Assembly: GCA_902623735.1 (NCBI GenBank)
Contig: CACNUU010000001.1
Span: 20,001 to 84,000, forward strand
DNA: 64,000 bases
Direction of reading: 5' to 3'
Source: an uncultured Pelagibacteraceae bacterium
GTDB lineage: Bacteria > Pseudomonadota > Alphaproteobacteria > Pelagibacterales > Pelagibacteraceae
Positions 11,246 to 21,527 of this stretch are shown in pieces; position 1 is the first letter of the stretch; every line of letters begins with the position of its first letter. A program made the translations under genes and the position numbers. The notes beneath the pieces were generated by a model that was given only the letters and a program-made list of their open reading frames with translations, was not told where the DNA came from and did no database searches.

Positions 11246-13792
11246 ATGTTAAATCCACTTAACTTTATCTCGAAATTCATAAAATCTAGCAATCAAAGAG
11301 AGTTAGATAGAATGGCTCAAATTGTAAAAAAAATTAATGCCCTTGAAAAAGACATTCAAAATTTAAGTGATGGGGATTTTCCAAAGAAAACGATTGAATT
11401 TAGAGAAAAAATCAAAAATGGAAAATCATTTGATGAAATATTACCTGAAGCTTTTGCTCTTGTTCGTGAAGCCTCTAAAAGAACCAGGGGAGAGCGCCAT
11501 TTTGATGTTCAATTAATCGGGGGAATAGCTTTGCATGAGTCCAAAATTGCTGAAATGAAAACTGGAGAAGGTAAAACTTTAACAATTACTCTTGCTGCAT
11601 ACTTAAACGCTCTAAAAGAAAAGGGAGTTCACATTGTCACTGTCAACGATTACTTGGCAAAAAGGGACTCTATAGAAATGGGTAAAATTTATAATTTTTT
11701 AGGTATGACCTCGGGTTATATAAATAATGATCAAGATGATAATCAAAGAAAAAAAAATTATAATTGTGATGTCACTTACGCAACTAATAGTGAACTTGGA
11801 TTTGATTACTTGAGAGATAATATGAAATATTCTCAAGATGAAATGGTTCAAAGAAATCATTTTTTTTCGATAGTGGATGAAATAGATTCTTGTCTTATTG
11901 ATGAAGCAAGAACACCTTTAATAATTTCAGGAGCAGCTGATGATAAAACTAACCAATATTTAGCAATAGACAAATTAACAAAACAACTTGAAAAAAAAGA
12001 TTATGAGATAGATGAGAAAGATAAAAACATTTTACTTACTAATACTGGAATCAACAACGTAGAAAAAATTTTTTCTAATGCTGGAATACTTAAAAATAAT
12101 AATTTTTATGACCCAGAAAACTTGTCTTTAGTTCATCATGTAAATCAAGCATTGAGAGCAAATTATCTTTTTGAAAAAGGTAAAGACTATATCGTAAAAG
12201 ACAATTCTATAAAGATCATAGATGAGTTGACAGGTAGAATTCTTGAAGGTAGGCGATACGGGGATGGGCTTCATCAAGCATTAGAAGCAAAAGAACAAGT
12301 TCAAATACAAGCTGAAAATCAAACACTTGCCTCAATAACATATCAAAATTATTTTAGACTTTATAAAAAGATTTCAGGATGTACTGGCACTGCAGCAACT
12401 GAGGCTCAAGAATTTTTAGAAATTTATGGTTTGTCAGTTGTAATAATTCCAACTAATAGAGAAATGATTAGAAAAGATTTTAATGATCAAATTTTTCGAA
12501 CTGAAAATGAGAAAAATGAGGCTATAATAAAAAAGATAGATGATTGTACCAATAATGGTCAACCTGTTTTGGTTTTCACATCCAGTATCAATAAGTCAGA
12601 AATATATTCAGAGTTATTAAATAAAAAAAAAATTAAACATTTAGTTTTAAATGCAAAAAATCATGAAAACGAAGCTGAAATAATTGCAAATGCAGGCAAA
12701 GAAGGATCAGTAATAATAACTACTAGTATTTCTGGTAGAGGTGTGGACATTCAACTTGGTGGCAAAAAAGGTTCGATACCTGATGAAAAGCTTAGATTAG
12801 AAAAAAAAAAAATCAAATCTCTTGGTGGATTATTTGTTATTGGTACAGAAAGAATGGAGTCAAGAAGAGTTGACAACCAAGCACGTGGTAGGTCTGGCAG
12901 ACAGGGTGATGAGGGAAGCTCAATCTTTTACGTAAGTTTAGAGGATGACTTGATGAGAATTTTTGGTTCAGAATCAATGAATAATGTATTGCAAAAATTG
13001 GGACTCAAAGATGGTGAAAGTATTGATCATCCATGGATAAATAAAGCTTTAGAGAGAGCTCAACAAAAAGTTGAGGCAAGAAATTTCGATATAAGAAAAA
13101 CATTGATTAAATTTGATGATGTTTTGAATGATCAAAGACATGTAATTTTTTCTCAAAGAAACAATGTTATGAATACTAATAAGATATATTCATATTCTGA
13201 TGAATTTCTTAAAGATATTATAGATGATTTTATTAGGTTAAGAATTAGAAAAAAAACTGATCCTAAAAACACTGAGTTTGAAAATAAAATTAAAATGGTA
13301 CTTGGAAAAAGTTTTGAAGAAAATAATTTTCAAAATCTTAATTCAATGGATGACATCAATTTATCGAACAATATAATAGAACTATTCAAAAAGAGTCGAG
13401 AAGAAAGATTAAAGTTTTTAGGAGAAAAACAATCCCAAGAAATTGAAAAAAGAATTTTTTTACAATCTATAGATCTTAACTGGAAATCTCATATTCAATA
13501 TTTAGAACAACTAAGACAGGTTATCGGCCTAAGATCATATGGACAAAGAGATCCTTTAATTGAATATAAAAAAGAAGCTTTTGCACTATTTGAAAATTTA
13601 CTTAAAAAATTAAAACAAGATTACATAACTATCTTATTTAATTTAAAAGTAGTCAAAGAACCAGTGCAAGAAACTAAAAAAGAAAGTCCAACTAAAATTG
13701 ATCCAAAATATATTGGTAAAAAAATGAGAAGAAATGAGCCGTGTTTTTGTGGTTCTGGAAAAAAATTTAAATATTGCTGTGGAGCTTTATAA
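11246..13792 (+). CDS. secA: Preprotein translocase ATPase SecA
   Basis: MKTGEGKTL, DEARTPLIISG, GRSGRQGD, C-terminal CFCGSGKKFKYCCG. Confidence 0.97.
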   Translation: MLNPLNFISKFIKSSNQRELDRMAQIVKKINALEKDIQNLSDGDFPKKTIEFREKIKNGKSFDEILPEAFALVREASKRTRGERHFDVQLIGGIALHESKIAEMKTGEGKTLTITLAAYLNALKEKGVHIVTVNDYLAKRDSIEMGKIYNFLGMTSGYINNDQDDNQRKKNYNCDVTYATNSELGFDYLRDNMKYSQDEMVQRNHFFSIVDEIDSCLIDEARTPLIISGAADDKTNQYLAIDKLTKQLEKKDYEIDEKDKNILLTNTGINNVEKIFSNAGILKNNNFYDPENLSLVHHVNQALRANYLFEKGKDYIVKDNSIKIIDELTGRILEGRRYGDGLHQALEAKEQVQIQAENQTLASITYQNYFRLYKKISGCTGTAATEAQEFLEIYGLSVVIIPTNREMIRKDFNDQIFRTENEKNEAIIKKIDDCTNNGQPVLVFTSSINKSEIYSELLNKKKIKHLVLNAKNHENEAEIIANAGKEGSVIITTSISGRGVDIQLGGKKGSIPDEKLRLEKKKIKSLGGLFVIGTERMESRRVDNQARGRSGRQGDEGSSIFYVSLEDDLMRIFGSESMNNVLQKLGLKDGESIDHPWINKALERAQQKVEARNFDIRKTLIKFDDVLNDQRHVIFSQRNNVMNTNKIYSYSDEFLKDIIDDFIRLRIRKKTDPKNTEFENKIKMVLGKSFEENNFQNLNSMDDINLSNNIIELFKKSREERLKFLGEKQSQEIEKRIFLQSIDLNWKSHIQYLEQLRQVIGLRSYGQRDPLIEYKKEAFALFENLLKKLKQDYITILFNLKVVKEPVQETKKESPTKIDPKYIGKKMRRNEPCFCGSGKKFKYCCGAL

Positions 13793-14884
13793 AAAAATAT
13801 AAATTAAAAACGCCACAATTAATCCGATACCCAATGAAACATAAATTGTTTTTTTAGATTTTAAACTGTTTAATAAATTATCATTTTTAAGTTTTAAATC
13901 ACTTAATTCCTCCAGGTTGCTAATAAAACCTTTACTTCTGCCAATTTTTAAAAATTTATTTTTTCTTTGATTTATAATTTCCTCACCTGACATTTGATTA
14001 AAACTTTTTAAATTATTTTCTAAAGATGAGCGAATATTTCCTAAAATTAAATCTTTGTCTCTATGTGCACCACCGACAGGTTCTTTTACTATCTCGTCTA
14101 TTATCTCCAACTCTAGCAAATCTTGAGCTGAAAGTTTCATGGCTTTTGCTGCATCAAGCATTTTTTTTGGGTCTCTCCATAATATAGTTGCGCAACCCTC
14201 TGGAGATATAACTGAATATATTGCATTTTCTAACATAATAACCTTACTAGACGAAGCTAGTGCTATTGCTCCCCCAGAGCCACCTTCTCCAATGATAATT
14301 GATATCGTAGGGACTTTTAATTTCATACAACACTCTATTGACTTTGCAATTGCTTCCGCTTGACCTCTTTCCTCAGCACCTACACCTGGATAAGCTCCTG
14401 GTGTGTCTATAAAGGAGATAATAGGAATTTCAAATTTGTCAGCCAACTCCATTAATCTAATAGTTTTTCTGTAACCCTCTGGTCTCATCATTCCAAAGTT
14501 TCTTTCAATTCTACTATCCAAGTCATCACCTTTTTCTTGGCCAATAACTAAAACTGATTGACCATTGAATTTCGCAAATCCAGTAAGCACAGATTTATCT
14601 TCCCCATAATATCTATCACCTGATAATGAGATAAAATCCTCAAAAAGATTATCGATAAAAAATTTTGATTTGGGTCTGTCTTCATGTCTTGCTACCATGG
14701 TCGTTTGCCATGGATCTAAATTAGAATAAATTGATTTTAATTTCTCATCTAGTTCATTTTGCGATATAGTAATTTTTTGAGTATCAACTTCAGATAGTCC
14801 TTTTTGATTAAAAGGATCCTTAAGTCTTTCTAGTTCATTTTCTAAATCTTTGATTTCTGACTCAAAATTAAGATAATTTTTCAT
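13787..14884 (-). CDS. accA: Acetyl-CoA carboxylase carboxyltransferase alpha, with C-terminal TM-like tail
   Basis: GRPEGYRK-type MRPEGYRKTIRLMELADKF, IGEGGSGGAIAL; ends TIYVSLGIGLIVAFLIYIFL. Confidence 0.94.
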   Translation of the reverse strand: MKNYLNFESEIKDLENELERLKDPFNQKGLSEVDTQKITISQNELDEKLKSIYSNLDPWQTTMVARHEDRPKSKFFIDNLFEDFISLSGDRYYGEDKSVLTGFAKFNGQSVLVIGQEKGDDLDSRIERNFGMMRPEGYRKTIRLMELADKFEIPIISFIDTPGAYPGVGAEERGQAEAIAKSIECCMKLKVPTISIIIGEGGSGGAIALASSSKVIMLENAIYSVISPEGCATILWRDPKKMLDAAKAMKLSAQDLLELEIIDEIVKEPVGGAHRDKDLILGNIRSSLENNLKSFNQMSGEEIINQRKNKFLKIGRSKGFISNLEELSDLKLKNDNLLNSLKSKKTIYVSLGIGLIVAFLIYIFL

Positions 14885-14983
14885 TTATATTTTAAATAAT
14901 TAATTATGAAAAATGACAATAAAATGTCAATGCTTCTATATATTATTTGACTTCATTTTATATGAGTTTTAAAAAAACATAAG

Positions 14984-17143
14984 ATGAAAACTAATTATAT
15001 TGATGTAAATAATCTCAAAGTTGCAAGTGAATTGTATAAATTTGTCAATGAAGAGCTTTTAAAAAATACCGATATTAAAGCTGAAAAATTCTGGTCTAAT
15101 TTTGACAAGTCAGTTCATGAGCTTACCCCAAAAAATAATCAATTACTTAAAATTCGAGAAGACTTGCAGAAAAAAATTAATGAATGGCATCTAAAAAATA
15201 AGAACAGTGAATTTAATATTGATGAGTACAAAAAATTTTTAAAAAAAATTGGTTATCTAGTAAATGAAGGTAGTGATTTTAAAATTGATACCAAAAATGT
15301 TGATATTGAAATCACTAGTATTGCAGGACCACAACTTGTAGTTCCAATTATGAATGCAAGATATACTCTTAATGCTGCAAATGCTCGTTGGGTTAGTTTA
15401 TATGATAGCTTGTATGGTACCGATATAATTGAGTCAGAAGAAGGTGGAAGTGAAAGATACGATCCAAATCGAGGACAAGAAGTAATAAAATATGTTAGAG
15501 AATTTTTTGATAAATATATTCCAATAGATGGAACTAGCTGGAAGAATATTGCAGGTTTAAAGATTGTTAATAAAGAACTTATAATTTTAAAAGATGATTA
15601 TGAGTACAAGCTAAAAAATACAAATAAGTTTGTTGGTCATAGGGGTGATGCTAACAAACCTGAGGCTGTCATTTTAAAGAACAATAAACTTCATTTTGAA
15701 ATAATTATAAATCCGAGAGCATTTAGTGCGGCCCATGACATAGCAGGTATAAGTGATGTTATTGCTGAGTCAGCGATTTCAACAATTTGTGATAATGAAG
15801 ATAGTGTTGCTGCAGTTGACGCAGAAGATAAGGTTACATGTTATAGAAATTGGCTTGGTTTAATGAAGGGAGATCTTAAAGTCCAATTTGAAAAGAAAGG
15901 AAAAATTTTAGAAAGAAAATTAAATCCTGACAGAAGTTACATATCAAAGGACGGGGAAGGATTGAAGTTACATGGCAGAAGTTTACTATTGATAAGAAAT
16001 GTAGGTCATTTAATGACTAATTCATCTATTATTTTAAAAGATGGAAATGAAATCCCCGAAGGAATAATGGACGCTTTTTTCACAACAGCTGCAGCACTTC
16101 ATGACTTAAAAAGAAAAAGAAATTCAAGAACTGGATCAATATATATAGTAAAACCAAAAATGCATGGGCCAGATGAAACTGCTTTTACAGATCAAATTTT
16201 TACAAAAGTTGAGGAAACATTAAACTTAGAAAAATATACTTGTAAAATTGGAATTATGGATGAAGAAAGACGAACATCAGCAAATCTAAAAGAATGTATT
16301 AGAACATTAAAGAATAGAGTTTTTTTTATTAACACAGGATTTCTTGATCGAACTGGTGATGAAATGCATACATCAATGGAAGCTGGACCAATGATCAAAA
16401 AAGGAGATATGAAATCATCTAAATGGATTTCAGCATATGAAAATAATAATGTTGATATTGGTTTAAGCTGTGGATTTTCAGGTAAAGCGCAAATTGGAAA
16501 AGGTATGTGGGCTGCCCCAGATATGATGAAGCAAATGATGGTTGAAAAAATTGGACATCTTAAAGCTGGAGCAAATTGTGCTTGGGTCCCTTCTCCCACT
16601 GCAGCATCGCTACATGCACTTCACTATCATGAAATAGATATATTTAATGAACAAAAAAAAATTTTAAATAGAGAAAAGTCAAGATTAAATGATCTTTTAA
16701 ATATTCCAATTGCTGATAGACCAAATTGGTCAGTAAATGAAATTAATTCAGAAATTTCAAACTCTGCACAGACAATATTGGGATATGTTGTAAGATGGAT
16801 TGACCAAGGTGTAGGATGCTCAAAAGTTCCTGACATTAATAATGTTGGTTTAATGGAAGATAGAGCAACACTTAGAATTTCATCTCAACATATTGCTAAT
16901 TGGATACATCACGGAATAACTACGAAAATTCAAGTTACTGAAATTATGAAACAAATGGCAAAGATAGTAGATGAACAAAATAAAGATGATAAAAATTATG
17001 TAAAAATGAGTGAAAATTTTGAAAAATCTATTGCTTTCAAAACAGCTTGTGATCTTATTTTTAAAGGTAAAAATCAACCCTCGGGTTACACAGAGCCTCT
17101 TTTACACTTAAACAGGTTAGAAAAAAAGGTTACTCAGAGTTAA
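14984..17143 (+). CDS. glcB: Malate synthase G
   Basis: GPQLVVPIMNARYTLNAANARWVSLYDSLYGTD, KMHGPDE, FLDRTGDEMHTSMEAG. Confidence 0.96.
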   Translation: MKTNYIDVNNLKVASELYKFVNEELLKNTDIKAEKFWSNFDKSVHELTPKNNQLLKIREDLQKKINEWHLKNKNSEFNIDEYKKFLKKIGYLVNEGSDFKIDTKNVDIEITSIAGPQLVVPIMNARYTLNAANARWVSLYDSLYGTDIIESEEGGSERYDPNRGQEVIKYVREFFDKYIPIDGTSWKNIAGLKIVNKELIILKDDYEYKLKNTNKFVGHRGDANKPEAVILKNNKLHFEIIINPRAFSAAHDIAGISDVIAESAISTICDNEDSVAAVDAEDKVTCYRNWLGLMKGDLKVQFEKKGKILERKLNPDRSYISKDGEGLKLHGRSLLLIRNVGHLMTNSSIILKDGNEIPEGIMDAFFTTAAALHDLKRKRNSRTGSIYIVKPKMHGPDETAFTDQIFTKVEETLNLEKYTCKIGIMDEERRTSANLKECIRTLKNRVFFINTGFLDRTGDEMHTSMEAGPMIKKGDMKSSKWISAYENNNVDIGLSCGFSGKAQIGKGMWAAPDMMKQMMVEKIGHLKAGANCAWVPSPTAASLHALHYHEIDIFNEQKKILNREKSRLNDLLNIPIADRPNWSVNEINSEISNSAQTILGYVVRWIDQGVGCSKVPDINNVGLMEDRATLRISSQHIANWIHHGITTKIQVTEIMKQMAKIVDEQNKDDKNYVKMSENFEKSIAFKTACDLIFKGKNQPSGYTEPLLHLNRLEKKVTQS

Positions 17144-17741
17144 ATGTTAATTTAGACCTATTTTTAAAGGCAGAAAAAAGAGTTCCATCATCTAAACTCT
17201 CTATTTCACCTCCAACTGGTAGTCCTTGAGCTAATTTTGTTATCTTTACATCAATATTTTTTAAACAATCTTGAATATAATATGCTGTAGTTTGTCCCTC
17301 AACAGTAGCACTTGTAGCCAAAATAACTTCTTGAATACTGTCATTTTTAACTCTTTCTACCAAAGAATTTATTAACAAATCCTCTTTTTTTTGTCCTACA
17401 GAGGTTAGAGTTCCTCCTAAAATATGAAAAAAACCCTTGTATATGTTTGAATTTTCAATTGACCATTGATCAGCTATATCTTCAACAACACATATAGAAT
17501 TATACTTCTCTTTATTACCCTCACAATTAAAACATCCGCTAATATTTGATTTTAAAGAACCACATGAATTACACCTTGTCACATTTTTATATACTTGTAC
17601 TAATGAATTAGCCATTGGTTTTATAAGTTCATCTCTGTTATTCATTAGTTTGAGCACAATACGCTTTGCAGATTTTGGGCCAAGCCCAGGTAGTTTTGAT
17701 ATCAATTTAATTAACTCATCAATTTCGTTAATATTTTGCAT
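17130..17741 (-). CDS. recR: Recombination protein RecR
   Basis: LPGLGPKSAKRIVL, CxxC zinc finger, Toprim; start moved to MQNINE inside the listed ORF. Confidence 0.93.
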   Translation of the reverse strand: MQNINEIDELIKLISKLPGLGPKSAKRIVLKLMNNRDELIKPMANSLVQVYKNVTRCNSCGSLKSNISGCFNCEGNKEKYNSICVVEDIADQWSIENSNIYKGFFHILGGTLTSVGQKKEDLLINSLVERVKNDSIQEVILATSATVEGQTTAYYIQDCLKNIDVKITKLAQGLPVGGEIESLDDGTLFSAFKNRSKLTFNSE

Positions 17742-17745
17742 TAGT

Positions 17746-18063
17746 TTATAATGGCCACTTAAAACCTGGGAATCCCAAATTGCCTGTTGCTTTTGAAATT
17801 TCTTCTGCTGTTTTAATTTTAATTTTAGACTTTGCATTATTATGTGCAGCAACAATCAAATCTTCAATTATATATTTTTCTTCTTTTAATAAATCATTAG
17901 CAATTTCAATTTTTTGCATTTCACCTTCACCATCTAATATTACTTTTACAGATCCTGAACCAGAAGTGCCCTCAACTCTAATTTTTTTAATATTATTTTG
18001 ACTTTCTTTCATCTTGGCTTCAAGTTCTTTAGCTTTATTTAAAATTTTTGAAAAATCAGTCAT
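17746..18063 (-). CDS. YbaB/EbfC nucleoid-associated protein
   Basis: DFSKILNKAKELEAKM; recR-ybaB-dnaX synteny. Confidence 0.92.
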   Translation of the reverse strand: MTDFSKILNKAKELEAKMKESQNNIKKIRVEGTSGSGSVKVILDGEGEMQKIEIANDLLKEEKYIIEDLIVAAHNNAKSKIKIKTAEEISKATGNLGFPGFKWPL

Positions 18064-19710
18064 TTAATTCTCATTTTTTTCTTTTAAAATTATGTCTTTT
18101 AAATTTGCATCTGGAAATTTTTTTAATACTAGCTTGTATGTGTCTGTTTGTTTTTCATTAATTAAAATTTTACTCTTTTCATTTTGTTCTTTTTCTTTTA
18201 CTGAAGCTTGACCTTTTTGTTTACTAAAAGTAATTATCCATCTTTCGTTAGTCCATTCATAAAGTTTTGTGGATAAGTTTTTAACAAAATTTTTATCAAG
18301 ATTGTCATTAAAGGATACCTCTATACGATTTTTCTCAAAATTAACTAAGTTTACGTTATTCTCAAGTTCATATTTTAATTGTATTTCTTTTTTTTTGGAA
18401 CAAACTATCAAAAGTTGATCAAAGGAATTAATTAAAATATTTTCTTCTGCTTTAGTATTAATTTGTGCTATTGGTTTTTTTTTCTTTTCTTGAGTGATAT
18501 TTTTTATTTGGTCAATTGTATCATTTTTGAAATCATTCTGAATTTTTTTTTGTTCAAAATTATCTGGTGAATTTTTTTTCTCAATTTTTTGAATATTTGA
18601 TTCTTTTTTATTTAAATGCATCAATCTTATCAAAAACATTTCAATTGATAAATGTTGATTAGAAACAATATCGAGTTCACCAAGTGTTCTTATTGTAAAT
18701 TGCCAAAATAAAATTAAAATTTCATTATTAATCTCATTTGAAATTTTTTTGATTCTGGAAAATTCTTCATCATTTAATGAAAAATTAATACTTTCTTGAT
18801 CAAAAATATTTATATTCTTAATAATATATAGAAGCTCTAAGAACTCATTAATAAAATTTTTTGGTTCTATGCCTTGATCATAAATGTTTCTGTAAAGGTT
18901 AATAACTTTTTTTTCTTCTCCTGCTAGTATTAATTCAAAAATTTCAATTAATTTTGATTTATCAAAATATCCAAAAATTTTTTGTGCAGTAGCAAAATCT
19001 AATTCTCTATTATCATCTAGTGTCAACAAAGCTCTATCAAGTAATGACAATCCATCTCTTACTGATCCCTCTGAAATCTTTACTATCAATTTAAGAGCTT
19101 CGTCTGAAATATTCCCTTTTTCTTTATCTTTAATTTTTTTTAAAAAATTAAACAATTCAGATGATTTTATTCTTGTTAAATCAAATCTTTGGCACCTTGA
19201 CAATACAGTTATAGGTATTTTCTTAATTTCAGTCGTTGCAAATATAAATTTCAAGTATGCTGGAGGCTCCTCCAAAGTTTTGAGCAAAGCATTAAATGCT
19301 TGTTTACTCAACATATGTACTTCATCAATAATAAATATTTTAAATTTTGAAATAGTTGGTCGGTATCTTGAAAATTCGATCAATTCTCTTACATCGTCAA
19401 CACCTGTTTTGCTTGCAGCATCTATTTCCAAAACATCAATATGATTTGAATTAGAAATTGATTCACAATTTTTACAAAGCTCATCTTTACAAATATTATC
19501 TACTCCATTTAAGCAATTTAGTGATTTAGCAACTATTCTAGCAACCGTGGTTTTTCCAACTCCTCTAATGCCAGTAAATACATATGCGTTGGGGATTTTA
19601 TTTGCTTTAATGGAGTTAGTTATAGTTTCAGCAACAACCTTCTGGCCAATCAAATCACTAAATGTTTGAGGTCTGTATTTAAGAGCTAAAACTTTTGAGT
19701 TTGTATTCAT
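18064..19710 (-). CDS. dnaX: DNA polymerase III subunit gamma/tau
   Basis: ALKYRPQTFSDLIGQ, GVGKTTVARI, DEVHMLSKQAFNALLKTLEEPP. Confidence 0.96.
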   Translation of the reverse strand: MNTNSKVLALKYRPQTFSDLIGQKVVAETITNSIKANKIPNAYVFTGIRGVGKTTVARIVAKSLNCLNGVDNICKDELCKNCESISNSNHIDVLEIDAASKTGVDDVRELIEFSRYRPTISKFKIFIIDEVHMLSKQAFNALLKTLEEPPAYLKFIFATTEIKKIPITVLSRCQRFDLTRIKSSELFNFLKKIKDKEKGNISDEALKLIVKISEGSVRDGLSLLDRALLTLDDNRELDFATAQKIFGYFDKSKLIEIFELILAGEEKKVINLYRNIYDQGIEPKNFINEFLELLYIIKNINIFDQESINFSLNDEEFSRIKKISNEINNEILILFWQFTIRTLGELDIVSNQHLSIEMFLIRLMHLNKKESNIQKIEKKNSPDNFEQKKIQNDFKNDTIDQIKNITQEKKKKPIAQINTKAEENILINSFDQLLIVCSKKKEIQLKYELENNVNLVNFEKNRIEVSFNDNLDKNFVKNLSTKLYEWTNERWIITFSKQKGQASVKEKEQNEKSKILINEKQTDTYKLVLKKFPDANLKDIILKEKNEN

Positions 19711-19718
19711 TTTTTTTT

Positions 19719-19804
19719 AAGGAGACTAGAACCTGAATTACTGTCTCTACGACTGCTTCCGTTAAGATCTGATCGGGTTAAAGCAGTATCCACCTCTAGC
19801 CTCC
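19719..19804 (-). ncRNA. ffs: Bacterial small SRP RNA (4.5S type)
   Basis: GGAGGCTAGAGG...GATCAGATCTTAACGGAAGCAGTC...GGTTCTAGTCTCC hairpin with conserved apical domain; upstream of dnaX. Confidence 0.9.
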
Positions 19805-19810
19805 ATAACT

Positions 19811-19840
19811 ATTATAGCAGTAATAATTTCTACTCTTCAA
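19811..19840 (-). promoter_or_regulatory. Promoter of SRP RNA
   Basis: Minus strand TTGAAG-18 nt-TATAAT, about 7 nt before RNA 5' end. Confidence 0.65.
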
Positions 19841-19854
19841 GTAAAGTTTAAAAT

Positions 19855-20685
19855 TTATTTTTCTCTAATATTGTCAGCTTCAAAAACACCTAGAACGTGA
19901 AAATCCTCACAATGTAATCCTAAATCCTCTAAAGATTTTTTAACTCTACCATCCTCAATATGACCATCTAAATCACATAAGAAAAAATAGGAATCAAATG
20001 AATTTTTTTCTGGATAACTTTGTAATTTTGTTAAGTTTACCCCATTAATAGCAAATCCTCCTAAAGCTTGATATAAAGCAGCAGGTTTGCTTTTTAGCTT
20101 AAATAAAAAAGATGTTATATACTTTTTATTTTTAAATTCTGGTTGAGAAATTTTTTTTCCCATAATTAAAAATCTTGTTAAATTGCCCCTCTCATTTTCA
20201 ATATTCTTTTTTAAAATTTCTAAACCATAAGTCTTTGCGCTCAAAGTTGAGGCAATTGCCGCATTTTTTTTATCTTTTTTTTTTGCAACCATTTCAGCTG
20301 AGCCGGCAGTATCTGCTCTAACATGCTCAACTAATTTATGAGATTTAATAAAACTTGAACATTGTGATAAAGCTTGTGAATGTGAATACACATTTTTGAT
20401 ATCAGAAATTTTTGTCCCAGGTACCGCTAATAAATTATGTTCAATTTTTTGAAAATACTCTGAATAAATATTTAGTCTATAATTAAATATAAGATACTCT
20501 ATTCCAATATTTCCAGTAATCCTATTTGATTCTGGAATTATTATTTTTGACTGAGAGTCTTTTGAAGCATTTAAAAAACATTCATCAAAAGTTTTACAAG
20601 GTATAATTTCATCATTTGGATGCACTGACAGCGCAGCCAGATGTGAATAAGCACCAAAAGTTCCTTGAAAGTAAATTTTACTCAT
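19855..20685 (-). CDS. pheA: Prephenate dehydratase
   Basis: FQGTFGAYSHLAAL, ESNRITGNIG (TxGxI), ACT domain LTKLQSYPEKN. Confidence 0.92.
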   Translation of the reverse strand: MSKIYFQGTFGAYSHLAALSVHPNDEIIPCKTFDECFLNASKDSQSKIIIPESNRITGNIGIEYLIFNYRLNIYSEYFQKIEHNLLAVPGTKISDIKNVYSHSQALSQCSSFIKSHKLVEHVRADTAGSAEMVAKKKDKKNAAIASTLSAKTYGLEILKKNIENERGNLTRFLIMGKKISQPEFKNKKYITSFLFKLKSKPAALYQALGGFAINGVNLTKLQSYPEKNSFDSYFFLCDLDGHIEDGRVKKSLEDLGLHCEDFHVLGVFEADNIREK

Positions 20686-21419
20686 TAAGTTTTATATTCC
20701 ATTAATTTTTTAATAGCTAGAAAATCCTCTTTCGTGTCCACACCAATTGAGGATGATTTTGCAAGAGCTACATTTATTTTGATATTGTTATCAAGTGCTC
20801 TTAGTTGCTCAAGCTTATTATCTAATTCATTTGTTGTTTGACTTAAAGACGTGAAATTTTTCAGTGCCTGTACTTGGTAGCAATATATACCAAGATGATG
20901 ATAAATATTTTTGTTTTGTTCATTTACAAATCTCTTAAAATTGAGCGCCTCAGGAAAGTTTTCCATATTTAGATTTTCTTTTGTAATAACTTTGACAATA
21001 TTTTGATTTTTATAATAATCTTTTTTTAAAATATTTGAAGCTAAGGTTCCTAATTGATATTCATTTTTTTTCATATGATTATTTAAGTTTTTAATATCTT
21101 CTACGTTAATCAAAGGCTCATCACCTTGAAGATTCATTACTAAATCGATATCCTGATTGCCAAATATTTGTAGAGCCTCATAAATTCTATCCGTTCCAGT
21201 TTGATGTTCTTTTTTTGTCAAAATTGCTTGACCACCATTTTTTTTTACATCATCTAATATTTCTTGATCAGAAGTCGCAACTACTACTTCGCCAATGTTG
21301 GCTTTTTCAGCCTTTTGAAAAACATGTGAAATTATTGACAAACCATTAATTTTAAGCAGTGGTTTACCTGGTAGCCTTGTTGCTGCCAATCTCGATGGAA
21401 TTAAAACTAATGTTTTCAT
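20685..21419 (-). CDS. kdsB: 3-deoxy-manno-octulosonate cytidylyltransferase
   Basis: IPSRLAATRLPGKPL, NLQGDEPLI. Confidence 0.96.
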   Translation of the reverse strand: MKTLVLIPSRLAATRLPGKPLLKINGLSIISHVFQKAEKANIGEVVVATSDQEILDDVKKNGGQAILTKKEHQTGTDRIYEALQIFGNQDIDLVMNLQGDEPLINVEDIKNLNNHMKKNEYQLGTLASNILKKDYYKNQNIVKVITKENLNMENFPEALNFKRFVNEQNKNIYHHLGIYCYQVQALKNFTSLSQTTNELDNKLEQLRALDNNIKINVALAKSSSIGVDTKEDFLAIKKLMEYKT

Positions 21420-21527
21420 TGGTTTTTTATTTTATCATTACAATATAAACAGAGGCAAAATTGTACATTAAAATATAAGCAATTTTAAATTTATAATGTT
21501 ATACGTTCAAGATAGTTTTTTAATAAA

